Positions 1 through 6,777 of a DNA stretch of 8,526 nucleotides are shown here, in pieces. This stretch comes from Planctomycetota bacterium. GTDB lineage: Bacteria > Planctomycetota > UBA8108 > UBA1146 > JAJFFE01. Where the stretch lies: positions 1 through 8,526 of the forward strand of contig JAGQRC010000108.1 in the NCBI GenBank assembly GCA_020425835.1, read 5' to 3'. A program made the position numbers and the translations under genes. The number at the start of each line of letters is the position of its first letter. The stretch's first letter is position 1. The notes beneath the pieces were generated by a model, which was given only the letters and a program-made list of their open reading frames with translations, was not told the origin of the DNA and did no database searches.

Positions 1-419
1 GATACGACTGCGTTTCGCCGGAGGTATTGGCCTTGGAATCTCGGGCTCTCGCCTCGAAAGCAGTTTCTCAACGGACTCCTAGGAGCGGTCTCTCCCGCGA
101 CACACTTTGCTCGGGATCGGACTCCGAGCGGTACGGACCAGTCACTGTCCGACGGGCATCACTGATTGCTCGGATGTCGCGATCGTCGTGAAGACTGTCG
201 GTGAGTTGCGGCAACGCTGGATGGGGAACCGCCCGTTGGTCACGCCCGCCTTCCTTCCTCCTTGCCGAGCTGATCCGTCATGGATCGGCGGAGAGCAGCA
301 CAGTGCGCACTTTCTGCTACTCTGGTCTCACTTTTGTGAGCGCCGGTTCGCTTCGCAGGAACGGACCACGAGTATTCCTGGGTCCGCCGGCCCGAAGCGT
401 CCCTCCGATGACGTGCTGA
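1..419. other. Left-edge non-coding region, no gene recognised
   Basis: I see no supportable gene here. All three forward frames are open at the left edge but close early (stops near 80, 163 and 189). None shows the strong G/C third-position bias of the genes further right, so the end of an upstream gene cannot be excluded or asserted. Longer open frames that start here, on either strand, overlap the gene at 420 in other frames and resemble no family. The region probably carries the leader and promoter of the gene at 420, but I find no convincing -35/-10 pair. It holds small inverted repeats, for example GATCC/GGATC at 272-286 and CTCAC/GTGAG at 327-340. Confidence 0.5.
327..340. promoter_or_regulatory. 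Perfect inverted repeat CTCAC-TTTT-GTGAG upstream of the propeller gene
   Basis: Five base pairs of perfect dyad symmetry surround a TTTT spacer, ending 79 bases before the start at 420. It sits in a locally T-rich stretch (about 309-337) in otherwise GC-rich DNA. It could be an operator for a dimeric regulator or a small hairpin in the leader RNA. A five-base-pair repeat is close to what chance gives over 8.5 kb, so this is a weak call. Confidence 0.2.
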
Positions 420-2261
420 ATGGAGACGCTCGTGTCCCGATGGACCTCAACGATGCAGCCTTGCCACCCGCTGCTCGCCGCTCTGTTGTTCGCCTCACCC
501 TGGATCCTCTGCGGCCAGACCGTCGTACCGGAACGACGAGCTTCGTTGAAGCCCTCCGTCCCGGAGGGATTCCAGGAGATCCGCAGTTGGTGGATTCCGG
601 CGACCGAGACGCTGGGTATCGAGTACGCGGCATGGGACGGGGACCGAGTGACGGTCGAGATCGACGTCCGCATGCTCTCCGAGCCCGAGGCCAGCCACGA
701 GTTCTGGCGGGAGCCGGTGCGGTGGAAGCGCGCCCTGGCTCAGTACGCTGGACAGTACGTCGTCCAGGGGGAGACCGATCCAGATGCCGGACCGGACTAC
801 GATGGTATTGCCGGCGCGACGTGGCTCACTGGCGAAGGGTATCGAGTCAAGATGGGGTGGATCGTCGGCCGATCCCCCGTTCCCGACGGTCTGATTCGAG
901 CTGTCCTGCAGAAGTACCCGAGTGCGCTCACGTCGACCGCTCGTCGGGAAGGCACCCAGTGGGCGGCGGACGAGCTCCGGCACTACTGGAAGCGCTTCGG
1001 CGATCGCCTTCGCTCGGATGCGAGTTCCACCGAAGTGATCGCACCTGCGAGCTGTCCCTTCGTCATTCCCTTTCTCGACTACACCTTCGTGAGAGGACTG
1101 AGTCGTGATGAACGACTCGAGCGATACGACGCGCTGGCTTCGTGGATCTCCGGTGTGGGGCCCGCGGACTTCAGCTGGGATGTGAGGCAGGGCAGGTTCC
1201 GCTTTCGCGAGGAGCAGGTGCGGAGTCCGCGCACCGTCGAAGTTCCCGTCGGCTCACCATTCGTTCTCGACGACATCCCCGAGTTCGTCGAGCAGGTCGG
1301 ATGGCGATTCGAGACGCAGATCGAGCGCGGAGCGGGCTACGCCGGTGAACTGCTCTGGGCAGTGGGACGATCGGGAGATCGCGATGTGATGATCGTGGTC
1401 CACGCCGCAGACCGCGATTCGAGTGCGAGAGGGCTCGTGGTGACGTCGATCGACGTCGAGACCGGGGCGCAGCTGGCTTCGCGACCGCTTCGCGAGACGG
1501 GTCAGGCGGTCGGTGCGGAGCTGATCGATCTGCGCACGAGTGAAGCCGGCTTCTTCCTTCAGTCGAAGGAGGGTCCCAACCAGCTTCGACACGGTCACGT
1601 GGATCCGCTCACCGCGAGGATTGCTCCCGTCGAAGGTTACCCAGATCCGTTCTCGTTCACCCACGCGCCGTTCTCCGCGGCCAGCGGATGGGGGTGGGAG
1701 ACGACCCGGCTCCTCTTCGGTCCCGCCGGCGAGGATCTCCTCTCTCTCGTCGCGGGGCGCGCGACCATGTACGCGCGCACTCGTCGGGGAGAAGTCGAAG
1801 CCGCCCACTTCCTCTACGCGGTCGATCGGCGACGACATGCCGTTCGCTGGAAGGTCCAGGTCGCCTCCGGTTCACCCATCGAAGGGGAGACGTCGGTCGT
1901 GGTTCCGACCCACTCCTCCCGAGCGAACACCTGGTCCGCCCTCGACATCGAAACGGGCGACGTGAGGTGGTCGTTCGCGATCCCCGAGTGGAGCACGAGG
2001 TGCGCGGGACTCGTCGCGGATCGACTGGTCTTGGTGAACTCGACCCACGTGATCGTCGTCGAGGCGAGCTCGGGGACACCCGTGGCACGGTTGAGGCTCG
2101 AGCAACCGATGGCGAGCGCCAGGGACCACCGGGCTCCATTCGCGCGGCGACTCGTGCTCACCCAGGGTGGAGTACTGGTGCTCTCGGTGCGCACCATGAT
2201 GGCAGGACCGACGCCCGGGCAACGACACAGCGTTCGATTCTACCGGTGGCCCCGAGTCTGA
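420..2261 (+). CDS. Exported protein with C-terminal PQQ-like beta-propeller motifs, function unknown
   Basis: 613 residues. Residues 18-30 form a hydrophobic stretch (LLAALLFASPWIL) after a short N-terminus with Arg7, consistent with a Sec signal peptide. The Cys31 that follows lacks a good lipobox (WIL-C), so I do not call a lipoprotein. Residues about 40-250 are acidic and Trp-rich and match no family I recognise. From about 340 onward, blade-like motifs of the PQQ/quinoprotein-like propeller type appear: IDVETGAQL (344-352), LYAVDRRRHAVRW (465-477), WSALDIETGDVRW (505-517) and VIVVEASSGTPVARL (544-558). Such propellers usually act extracytoplasmically as scaffolds or binding surfaces; nothing here shows a bound cofactor or an enzyme activity. 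The start is uncertain. ATG 420 has no clear Shine-Dalgarno, and ATG 453 (Met12) is in frame just before the hydrophobic segment. I keep 420 because it supplies the basic residue expected before the hydrophobic core. The gene appears to be transcribed alone. Confidence 0.8.
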   Translation: METLVSRWTSTMQPCHPLLAALLFASPWILCGQTVVPERRASLKPSVPEGFQEIRSWWIPATETLGIEYAAWDGDRVTVEIDVRMLSEPEASHEFWREPVRWKRALAQYAGQYVVQGETDPDAGPDYDGIAGATWLTGEGYRVKMGWIVGRSPVPDGLIRAVLQKYPSALTSTARREGTQWAADELRHYWKRFGDRLRSDASSTEVIAPASCPFVIPFLDYTFVRGLSRDERLERYDALASWISGVGPADFSWDVRQGRFRFREEQVRSPRTVEVPVGSPFVLDDIPEFVEQVGWRFETQIERGAGYAGELLWAVGRSGDRDVMIVVHAADRDSSARGLVVTSIDVETGAQLASRPLRETGQAVGAELIDLRTSEAGFFLQSKEGPNQLRHGHVDPLTARIAPVEGYPDPFSFTHAPFSAASGWGWETTRLLFGPAGEDLLSLVAGRATMYARTRRGEVEAAHFLYAVDRRRHAVRWKVQVASGSPIEGETSVVVPTHSSRANTWSALDIETGDVRWSFAIPEWSTRCAGLVADRLVLVNSTHVIVVEASSGTPVARLRLEQPMASARDHRAPFARRLVLTQGGVLVLSVRTMMAGPTPGQRHSVRFYRWPRV

Positions 2262-2262
2262 G

Positions 2263-2292
2263 GCCGGGAGCGCGGGGAGGAATGACCCCGGC
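2263..2292 (+). terminator. Possible stem-loop just after the propeller gene
   Basis: GCCGGG (2263-2268) can pair with CCCGGC (2287-2292), beginning two bases after the TGA at 2259-2261. An alternative pairing is CGGGG (2273-2277) with CCCCG (2286-2290). No T-run follows, so this is not a canonical intrinsic terminator. It may be a 3'-end stabilising hairpin or simply GC-rich coincidence. Confidence 0.25.
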
Positions 2293-2566
2293 GGCCGCGA
2301 TCCGCACCGTGACGTCTCGAGCCGCACTCGCTCCCGCCCACCGTTGGAGCTGGTCTGGATCGAGAGAGATCGACCGTGCGGGTCGAGTCGGATCGCCGGG
2401 GTGGCGCCGATCGTAACTAATTCCCTCAGTGTTCCTTGGGACGAATTGGGGCGCCCCCCGTGCTCGTGGGTCTCCGGCTGCGGTCATCCCGGGAGACGCG
2501 AATCGTGAGGCGATCGCGTCCGCCTGGACTTCACCCCGCAGCCACTTCACCGCCTCGTCCCGCGGT

Positions 2567-2574
2567 AAAGGAGA
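2567..2574 (+). promoter_or_regulatory. Strong Shine-Dalgarno AAAGGAGA fixing the start at 2579
   Basis: AAAGGAGA is a near-perfect match to the anti-Shine-Dalgarno. Its GGAG core ends five bases before ATG 2579. This ATG is directly followed by a typical signal peptide, so it overrides the in-frame upstream ATG at 2429. Confidence 0.85.
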
Positions 2575-2578
2575 CCCC

Positions 2579-4747
2579 ATGTTTCAGCGTACGCGGCTCT
2601 TGATCCTGACTCTGGCGCTCATCTCCCTCGGAACTCTCGGGGTCGACGCGCAGTCCGACTTCGTCCGCGGTGATACGAACGGAAACGGCGTCGCAGACAT
2701 CGCCGACGTCATCGGGGTCTTGAGCTATCTCTTCCTCAGCGTTCCCGTCGACTGTATCGACGCCTGCGACACTTCCGACGATGGTGCGGTCGACATCGCT
2801 GACCCCGTCCAGCTTCTCGGCTTCCTCTTCCAGGGAGGCTCCGCTCCTCCGCCACCGTTTCCGGGTTGCGGGAACGATCCCACGTCTGATGGTCTCGATT
2901 GCATCGGTCCTGTCTCCGCGTGTGGTCCGGGAATCCCTTCGTGTGCCGAGGCGGAGTTGACTCTGGGCGTGGCCACGACCGGCTCGCTCTCCGGCGCCTC
3001 GGACACTCTCTTCCTGGGCTGTGGGGACGGTGGGGGAGTCGAGCGCGGTTTCCTCTTCGCCGCGCCGACAGACGGGACCTATCGCTTCACGACCGAAGGG
3101 TCCAACTTCGATACCATTCTCGCTCTGTATGCGACGGACTGCGTCAGCGAGATCACGTGCAACGACGACACGCCGTCACTCGGAGTACTCTCGGAGATCG
3201 TCTACACCATGACCGCCGGTGAAGAGGTGGTGGTGATCATCAGCGGGTACGGAGGAGCCGCGGGAGATTTCGTTCTCGCGGTCGCGCCCCCGGGTTCTTC
3301 GCTCCCGACGATCTCGGTCGGCGATGTCGTTTCGGGGTCCACCGTCGGTCTGTCCGATGACTACTCGCTCTCCTGCGTTCCGAACGGAGCCGGCGACGAC
3401 GCGTTCGAGTTCACGGCGCCGACCACCGGGACCTTCGCCTTCGATACCGCTGGGTCTGCGTACGACACCGCCCTCGGCATCTTCGCGGCCGGCGGTGTGG
3501 AGCTCGCGTGCAACGATGACTTCGGCACTCTCCAGTCTCGGGTCACCGTGTCTCTCATCGCCGGTGAGACCGTCGAAGTCGCCGTCGATGGCTACGACGG
3601 TCTGGAAGGAGACTACGTTCTCTCGGCGACCGAGACCGTCAATTGTGCTGCATTCCCCGTCGCGGTGGGGGCGCCGGCGTTCGTCGGGAGCACCGTGGGC
3701 GAAGCGGATGACTTCGGACCGGTGGGCACGAGCTGCGGTGGGTTCGGATCCGCCGTTGCCGACGCCGAGTTCGCTTTCTCCGCACCGGTGAGCGGGCGCT
3801 ATACGATCGACACCATCGGAAGCAGCTTCGACACCGTCCTGCGCGTCTTCTCGGCGGACTGCCTTTCGATGATCGCGTGCGACCACGACGAGTTCTACTT
3901 CTCGCTACCCACCTACCGGAATCCGAGCAACGTCTCGTCGGTCACGGTCGATCTCACGGCGGGACAGGCGGTGCTCATCGTCGTCGACGGAAACGACAAT
4001 GGCGACGAAGGGAACTTCACCCTCAACATCCGCGAGGTGCCGGACTGCGTGTTCGATGTCATCGGCCTCACCGCAGCGAACGGTCTCCCCAGCTCGACGA
4101 TCGGGCAGTCCGACGACTTCCAGTCGTGCGCATCGTTCTCGTCGGGCGCGCCCGACATCGCCTATGCCTTCACCGCGCCGGAGACGGCCAGCTACGCCTT
4201 CGCAGTGCTTCAGGCGACTCTCTCGCCCGACCTCTACTTCTACGACGAGACCTGCGCCAACCTCATCACCTGCTCCAACGGCTACGAGTCCATGGCGATC
4301 GACCTCGAGGCGGGTGAGACTGTGGTCGTGGTCATCGATGGTGGCGCGTCCGGGGGAGCGACCGACTTCGAGCTTCACACGTACATGCTGCCCGAGGGAG
4401 TTCAGGGGCTGACCTATGCGAGCGCCGCTCCGTCGATCTGGGACACGACCGCGGAGTCGGACAAGTTCAACGGGCTGTGTGGTGCCGCGGGGGTGCCCGA
4501 CGTCGGCTACTTCTTCATCCCGACGACGACCGGATCGCACGTCGTGAAGACCTACGACGTCAGCCCGGTTTTCAGCACCGACTTCGACACGGTCGTTCGT
4601 GTCCTATGGCCGGATGGCACGAACGAGTTCTGGTGCGACGACACCGAGGTCAGCTACGGGTTCTCCGCCGGCGCCGCCCGAGTCCTGGTCCTCGATGGCG
4701 CAACCGCGAGCGACTTCGGCCCGAGCTTCCTCTACGTCATCCCGTGA
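2579..4747 (+). CDS. Exported protein: N-terminal dockerin-like EF-hand pair plus five PPC-like repeats
   Basis: 722 residues from the ATG chosen for its Shine-Dalgarno. Residues 1-24 form a classic signal peptide: two Arg, a Leu-rich core, and VDA before Gln25. Two calcium-binding loops follow. In loop 1, D32, N34, N36, D40 and D43 are the ligand positions; in loop 2, D64, S66, D68, D72 and D75. They are joined by an LSYLF/LGFLF helix pattern and closed by a Pro-rich, Cys-containing tail (about 89-108). This is the planctomycete dockerin-type module. About five beta-sandwich repeats of 118-132 residues then fill residues 120-722, resembling bacterial pre-peptidase C-terminal (PPC) domains. 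The landmark FDT-x-L (or equivalent) lies at 177, 295, 417, about 549 and 669, usually with an AP-x-x-G-x-[YF] strand before it and a C-N-D-D-like turn after it. No catalytic domain is visible. The likely role is a calcium-stabilised surface, adhesive or matrix protein. Exact function is unknown. Confidence 0.88.
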   Translation: MFQRTRLLILTLALISLGTLGVDAQSDFVRGDTNGNGVADIADVIGVLSYLFLSVPVDCIDACDTSDDGAVDIADPVQLLGFLFQGGSAPPPPFPGCGNDPTSDGLDCIGPVSACGPGIPSCAEAELTLGVATTGSLSGASDTLFLGCGDGGGVERGFLFAAPTDGTYRFTTEGSNFDTILALYATDCVSEITCNDDTPSLGVLSEIVYTMTAGEEVVVIISGYGGAAGDFVLAVAPPGSSLPTISVGDVVSGSTVGLSDDYSLSCVPNGAGDDAFEFTAPTTGTFAFDTAGSAYDTALGIFAAGGVELACNDDFGTLQSRVTVSLIAGETVEVAVDGYDGLEGDYVLSATETVNCAAFPVAVGAPAFVGSTVGEADDFGPVGTSCGGFGSAVADAEFAFSAPVSGRYTIDTIGSSFDTVLRVFSADCLSMIACDHDEFYFSLPTYRNPSNVSSVTVDLTAGQAVLIVVDGNDNGDEGNFTLNIREVPDCVFDVIGLTAANGLPSSTIGQSDDFQSCASFSSGAPDIAYAFTAPETASYAFAVLQATLSPDLYFYDETCANLITCSNGYESMAIDLEAGETVVVVIDGGASGGATDFELHTYMLPEGVQGLTYASAAPSIWDTTAESDKFNGLCGAAGVPDVGYFFIPTTTGSHVVKTYDVSPVFSTDFDTVVRVLWPDGTNEFWCDDTEVSYGFSAGAARVLVLDGATASDFGPSFLYVIP

Positions 4748-4751
4748 CAGA

Positions 4752-4772
4752 CACGTCCCAAGTGGGCACGTG
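4752..4772 (+). terminator. Hairpin four bases after the PPC-repeat gene stop
   Basis: CACGT (4752-4756) pairs with ACGTG (4768-4772), and CCC (4757-4759) with GGG (4764-4766). One C is bulged (4767) and the loop is AAGT. That makes eight base pairs immediately after the TGA at 4745-4747. No T-tract follows, so it may be an atypical terminator or a 3'-end protector. Confidence 0.35.
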
Positions 4773-4810
4773 CCAAGTGCTTCGAGTCGTGACCTCTGCC
4801 GCCGGGGCAA

Positions 4811-4837
4811 GCAGTCCGTTGAAAACGGGGGCGCTGC
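4811..4837 (+). other. Second hairpin in the convergent intergenic region
   Basis: GCAG (4811-4814) pairs with CTGC (4834-4837), and CCGTT (4816-4820) with AACGG (4824-4828) around a GAA loop. The two stems are separated by a 1-by-5 internal loop. It lies about 65 bases after the PPC-repeat gene stop and has no T-run. It could be part of a 3' untranslated region or chance. Confidence 0.22.
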
Positions 4838-5157
4838 GTTCGGCGGGGATGCCCAGCCTCGACGCGAATCGAAGAGGGCTGCGCTGGTCGGTTCGGGGCG
4901 CCGGGAGCGACGGCCCCCGCTGGGGTGACGGACGTTGAGGCGATGACGTCCGCAGGGTGGCTCGAATCCTGTCGGGGATGTCCGAGCGGTGGATGGCGCG
5001 GGAGCCGATGGGGGAGTGGCCGGTCTCCGTTGGTCTACCTCGATGGAGATGCCCGGGCCTTGATGCGGATCGAACTTTCCTGTGTTTCCCGCTGGGCGCT
5101 CCCGCCTTGGTCGCTCCGCCGGGGTTCTCACCAAACTGTTCTGGGGCGCCGGGTATG

Positions 5158-5170
5158 GACGGTGCCCGTC
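5158..5170 (-). terminator. Small hairpin downstream of the DinB-like gene
   Basis: GACGG and CCGTC form a perfect five-base-pair stem around a three-base loop, 36 bases beyond the stop of the minus-strand operon. No T-run follows on the minus strand. It is a weak candidate for the operon's 3' end. Confidence 0.18.
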
Positions 5171-5206
5171 AACCACGCGACAGGAAACCCGCCACGCCGC
5201 GACCCG

Positions 5207-5704
5207 CTACAGCCACATCCGTTGTCGTCCCGCGGCGCGGCGAGCGTCGGCGAGTTGTCCGCGGTGCATGTACCAATGGTCGGCGACGTACTGGAGGCAG
5301 TGTCGATAGGTGCCGAAGATCTCGTCGAAGCCGGTCGGGGATTTCCGACCGGGTTGGTCGAGATCGTCCTCGGACAGCGTGTCGAGGATGGCGACGGTCG
5401 AGGCGCGCATGTCGCGGCAGTGGCCGAGGACCTCATCGAACGAGGGAAAGTCGTCGGGGTTCGTGCTGACGTCGTCGCCGTCGAAGAGCGGTTCCCACTC
5501 GGCGAGCGGGTTGGGCCGACCGAGCATGAAACCGGGAACGACCAGCCCCTCGACGTAGGCGAGATGCCCGAGGACCCAGATCGTGTGGCCGCCACCGTTC
5601 GGCGTCGGGGAGACGAGGCCGTGCTCGCGCATGTCCTCGATGCGCTCGAGCACACGCTCGGTGCTCCGACGCAGATGGCCTCGGATCCAATCGATACTCT
5701 GCAT
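5207..5704 (-). CDS. DinB/YfiT-like four-helix-bundle putative metalloenzyme
   Basis: 165 residues, the usual length for this superfamily. The expected three metal-binding histidines are visible: His47 in the motif WVLGHLAYVEGLV (helix 2) and His143/His147 in DHWYMHRGQLADARR (last helix). The helix spacing fits DinB-like proteins. Known members include thiol-dependent S-transferases and DNA-damage-induced proteins of unclear role; the substrate here cannot be read from sequence. The start ATG is supported by a strong Shine-Dalgarno (GGAAGGAG, plus-strand 5712-5719) seven bases upstream. It lies 33 bases after the VOC gene stop on the same strand, so it is probably the third gene of the sigma-factor operon. 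That context suggests a stress or detoxification role, which is inference. Confidence 0.85.
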   Translation of the reverse strand: MQSIDWIRGHLRRSTERVLERIEDMREHGLVSPTPNGGGHTIWVLGHLAYVEGLVVPGFMLGRPNPLAEWEPLFDGDDVSTNPDDFPSFDEVLGHCRDMRASTVAILDTLSEDDLDQPGRKSPTGFDEIFGTYRHCLQYVADHWYMHRGQLADARRAAGRQRMWL

Positions 5705-5737
5705 TGCTGGACTCCTTCCGGCGCGCCGGCCGATCCC

Positions 5738-6124
5738 CTACGGGCAGTTCGAATCGACCACCCAGAACGGATGGCCCTCGGGGTCCGTGAACATGCCGAA
5801 CCAGAAGCGGTCCTTCTCGTTGAAGGCCGCCTCTCCGCGGATGGAGCCGCCGGCGGCAGCAATGGACTCGAGGAAGCTCCGGACGTCGTCCACCTCGAAC
5901 TGCAGGATGACCGTGTTGCCGAGGCGATCGCCGGGCGACACTCCCATCTCGCTCGCCACACCGATGCCGATCGCGATCCCGGTGTTCGTCTCGAGGTTGC
6001 AGTAGTGGAACCCGTCGTCGAAACGCCGGGTGACGCGGAAGCCCAGCACGTCGACGTACCAGGTGACCAGACGGTCGAAGTCGGAGGCGAGGATCACGGT
6101 CTCGCGAGGTCGGATCTCGGGCAT
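5738..6124 (-). CDS. VOC/glyoxalase-fold protein
   Basis: 128 residues from ATG 6124, a normal length for a single VOC protein. Two beta-alpha-beta-beta-beta halves are recognisable. The first contains the signature WYVDVLGF (22-29) after a short strand; the second contains FEVDDV (76-81) and the closing F-x-DPEGHPFWVVD (112-124). The metal ligands of glyoxalase I are not clearly kept. The usual His in the first strand is Glu8, and the usual Glu in the last strand is replaced by Trp121, so classical glyoxalase activity is doubtful. Start choice: an AGGA five bases before ATG 6124, and the fold begins right there. An in-frame ATG at 6205 would add 27 Ser/Ala/Pro-rich residues and overlap the sigma-factor stop as ATGA, so translational coupling from 6205 remains possible. 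It sits between the sigma factor and the DinB-like gene, probably in one transcript. Confidence 0.85.
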   Translation of the reverse strand: MPEIRPRETVILASDFDRLVTWYVDVLGFRVTRRFDDGFHYCNLETNTGIAIGIGVASEMGVSPGDRLGNTVILQFEVDDVRSFLESIAAAGGSIRGEAAFNEKDRFWFGMFTDPEGHPFWVVDSNCP

Positions 6125-6133
6125 CGGATTCCT
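6125..6133 (-). promoter_or_regulatory. AGGA ribosome binding site supporting the internal VOC start
   Basis: On the minus strand AGGAATCCG precedes the ATG at 6124. If translated from 6205, this stretch reads AGG-AAT, two codons that are uncommon in this high-GC gene set. That favours its use as a ribosome binding site. Confidence 0.45.
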
Positions 6134-6201
6134 GCGTTCCGGTTGGGGCGCGTGGTCGAGCTCGGCGGTGACCCGACTCGAGGACGCGCCGCCGTCACTG
6201 C

Positions 6202-6777
6202 TCATGGGTTGGTGCCCATGTGGTCGGCGAGCCAGGCGCGAGCGAACTGCCAGTCGCGTCGGGCTGTTCGGGCGTCGACCTCGAGGAGTTCGGCGGCCTC
6301 CTCTTCGGTCAGGCCCGCGAAGAAGCGCAACATCACGAGCTGGTGTTTCCTCGGATGGCGCTGCTCGAGCTCGGTGAGGGCGAGGTCGAGATCGACCATG
6401 TCGCTCGCAGGCGCTTCGACCGCGATCGAGAGGTGCTCGAGCTCGACGCGTCGTCGATCACCGCCGCGCTTGAGCGATGCCTTGTGTCGCGCCTGCTCGA
6501 CGAGGATGTCGCGCATGGCGCGCGCCGCGACGAAGAAGAAGTGCCGACGGCTCTCGAACCTCGGAACCCCATCCCCGGCGACTCGCAGATACGCTTCGTG
6601 GAGGAGAGCGGTGGCCTGTAGGGTGTGCCCGGCCGGCCGGTCGCGGAGGCGGGATCGAGCCAGTGCACGGAGCTCCTCGTAGACGAGTGGGAGGAGCTCC
6701 TCCGCAGCTCGGGGGTCGCCGTTGCTCGCGGCCTGCAAGAGGCGCGTGATGGTCTCGGTCGTCGACATGTGGGGCAT
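6202..6777 (-). CDS. ECF RNA polymerase sigma factor, planctomycete Sigma70_ECF (PF07638-like) type
   Basis: 191 residues. The N-terminal region 2 (about 10-98) carries the family hallmarks: GDPRAAEELLPLVYEELRALA (20-40), HTLQATALLHEAYLRV (51-66), HFFFVAARAMRDILVEQAR (79-97) and the KRGG turn (103-106). Region 4 (about 133-187) contains LRFFAGLTEEEAAELLEV (150-167) and the DNA-recognition helix TARRDWQFARAWL (171-183). It should direct RNA polymerase to a dedicated promoter set. No anti-sigma factor is adjacent; instead a Ser/Thr kinase is encoded divergently, as seen for kinase-linked ECF groups. Start: ATG 6777 lies 12 bases after the GGAGG at 6794-6790. An alternative ATG at 6768 is 21 bases away, and the open frame's first ATG at 6903 runs antisense into the kinase gene. 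The gene heads a probable operon with the VOC and DinB-like genes, and its TGA overlaps a possible VOC start as ATGA. Confidence 0.93.
   Translation of the reverse strand: MPHMSTTETITRLLQAASNGDPRAAEELLPLVYEELRALARSRLRDRPAGHTLQATALLHEAYLRVAGDGVPRFESRRHFFFVAARAMRDILVEQARHKASLKRGGDRRRVELEHLSIAVEAPASDMVDLDLALTELEQRHPRKHQLVMLRFFAGLTEEEAAELLEVDARTARRDWQFARAWLADHMGTNP

Larger units (their letters stand above)
2262..2578. other. Intergenic region upstream of the dockerin/PPC-repeat gene
   Basis: 317 bases without a supported gene. The frame of the downstream gene is open back to an ATG at 2429, but the translation there is low-complexity and the real start is set by the Shine-Dalgarno at 2567. An unusually AT-rich patch, TAACTAATT at 2414-2422, is the best candidate for promoter melting DNA, although no clear -35 partner is visible. 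A perfect palindrome GGGGCGCCCC lies at 2448-2457. A 44-codon open frame from ATG 2282 has a GGAGGA almost touching its ATG, too close to be functional, so I do not call it. Confidence 0.45.
4748..5206. other. Non-coding stretch between convergent genes
   Basis: 459 bases between the PPC-repeat gene (+) and the DinB-like gene (-), which converge here. I find no gene: the open frames entering it are antisense to the minus-strand operon or out-of-frame tails of the upstream gene. It holds hairpins at 4752-4772, 4811-4837 and 5158-5170. It also has isolated tRNA-like words (an anticodon-loop-like TTGAAAA at 4819-4825, a T-arm-like GGCTCGAATCC at 4959-4969 and GATGTCCGAGCGG at 4977-4989). These do not assemble into a cloverleaf. 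Confidence 0.5.

Noticed and set aside
76..85. Palindrome CTCCTAGGAG
   Set aside because: Ten-base palindromes of this kind are expected several times in 8.5 kb, and no gene start or second copy is nearby.
107..1108. A 333-codon plus-strand open frame
   Set aside because: It overlaps the first half of the 613-residue gene in another frame. The product is Arg-rich with no recognisable domain, while the gene at 420 has a signal peptide and propeller motifs.
2355..2415. Cluster of GATCG words
   Set aside because: GATCG is frequent throughout the window, inside genes as well. The spacing is irregular, so it is a compositional habit and not a repeat array.
2282..2416. A 44-codon open frame after the propeller gene with GGAGGA before its ATG
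   Set aside because: The purine run almost touches the ATG, too close for normal initiation. The product is unremarkable and lies in a probable 3' hairpin.
2429..2578. Upstream in-frame ATG extending the dockerin/PPC gene by 50 residues
   Set aside because: It would bury the signal peptide, lacks a Shine-Dalgarno and encodes low-complexity sequence. AAAGGAGA at 2567 clearly marks ATG 2579.
4805..4990. tRNA-like pieces: TTGAAAA anticodon-like loop, GGCTCGAATCC and GATGTCCGAGCGG
   Set aside because: The pieces are in the wrong order and spacing, the T-arm stem pairs for only two base pairs, and no acceptor stem can be formed. I see no tRNA.
4925..6682. A 585-codon open frame on the plus strand
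   Set aside because: It is antisense to the DinB-like, VOC and most of the sigma gene, all of which have recognisable motifs and ribosome binding sites. Its translation resembles no family. Long antisense open frames are expected in high-GC DNA.
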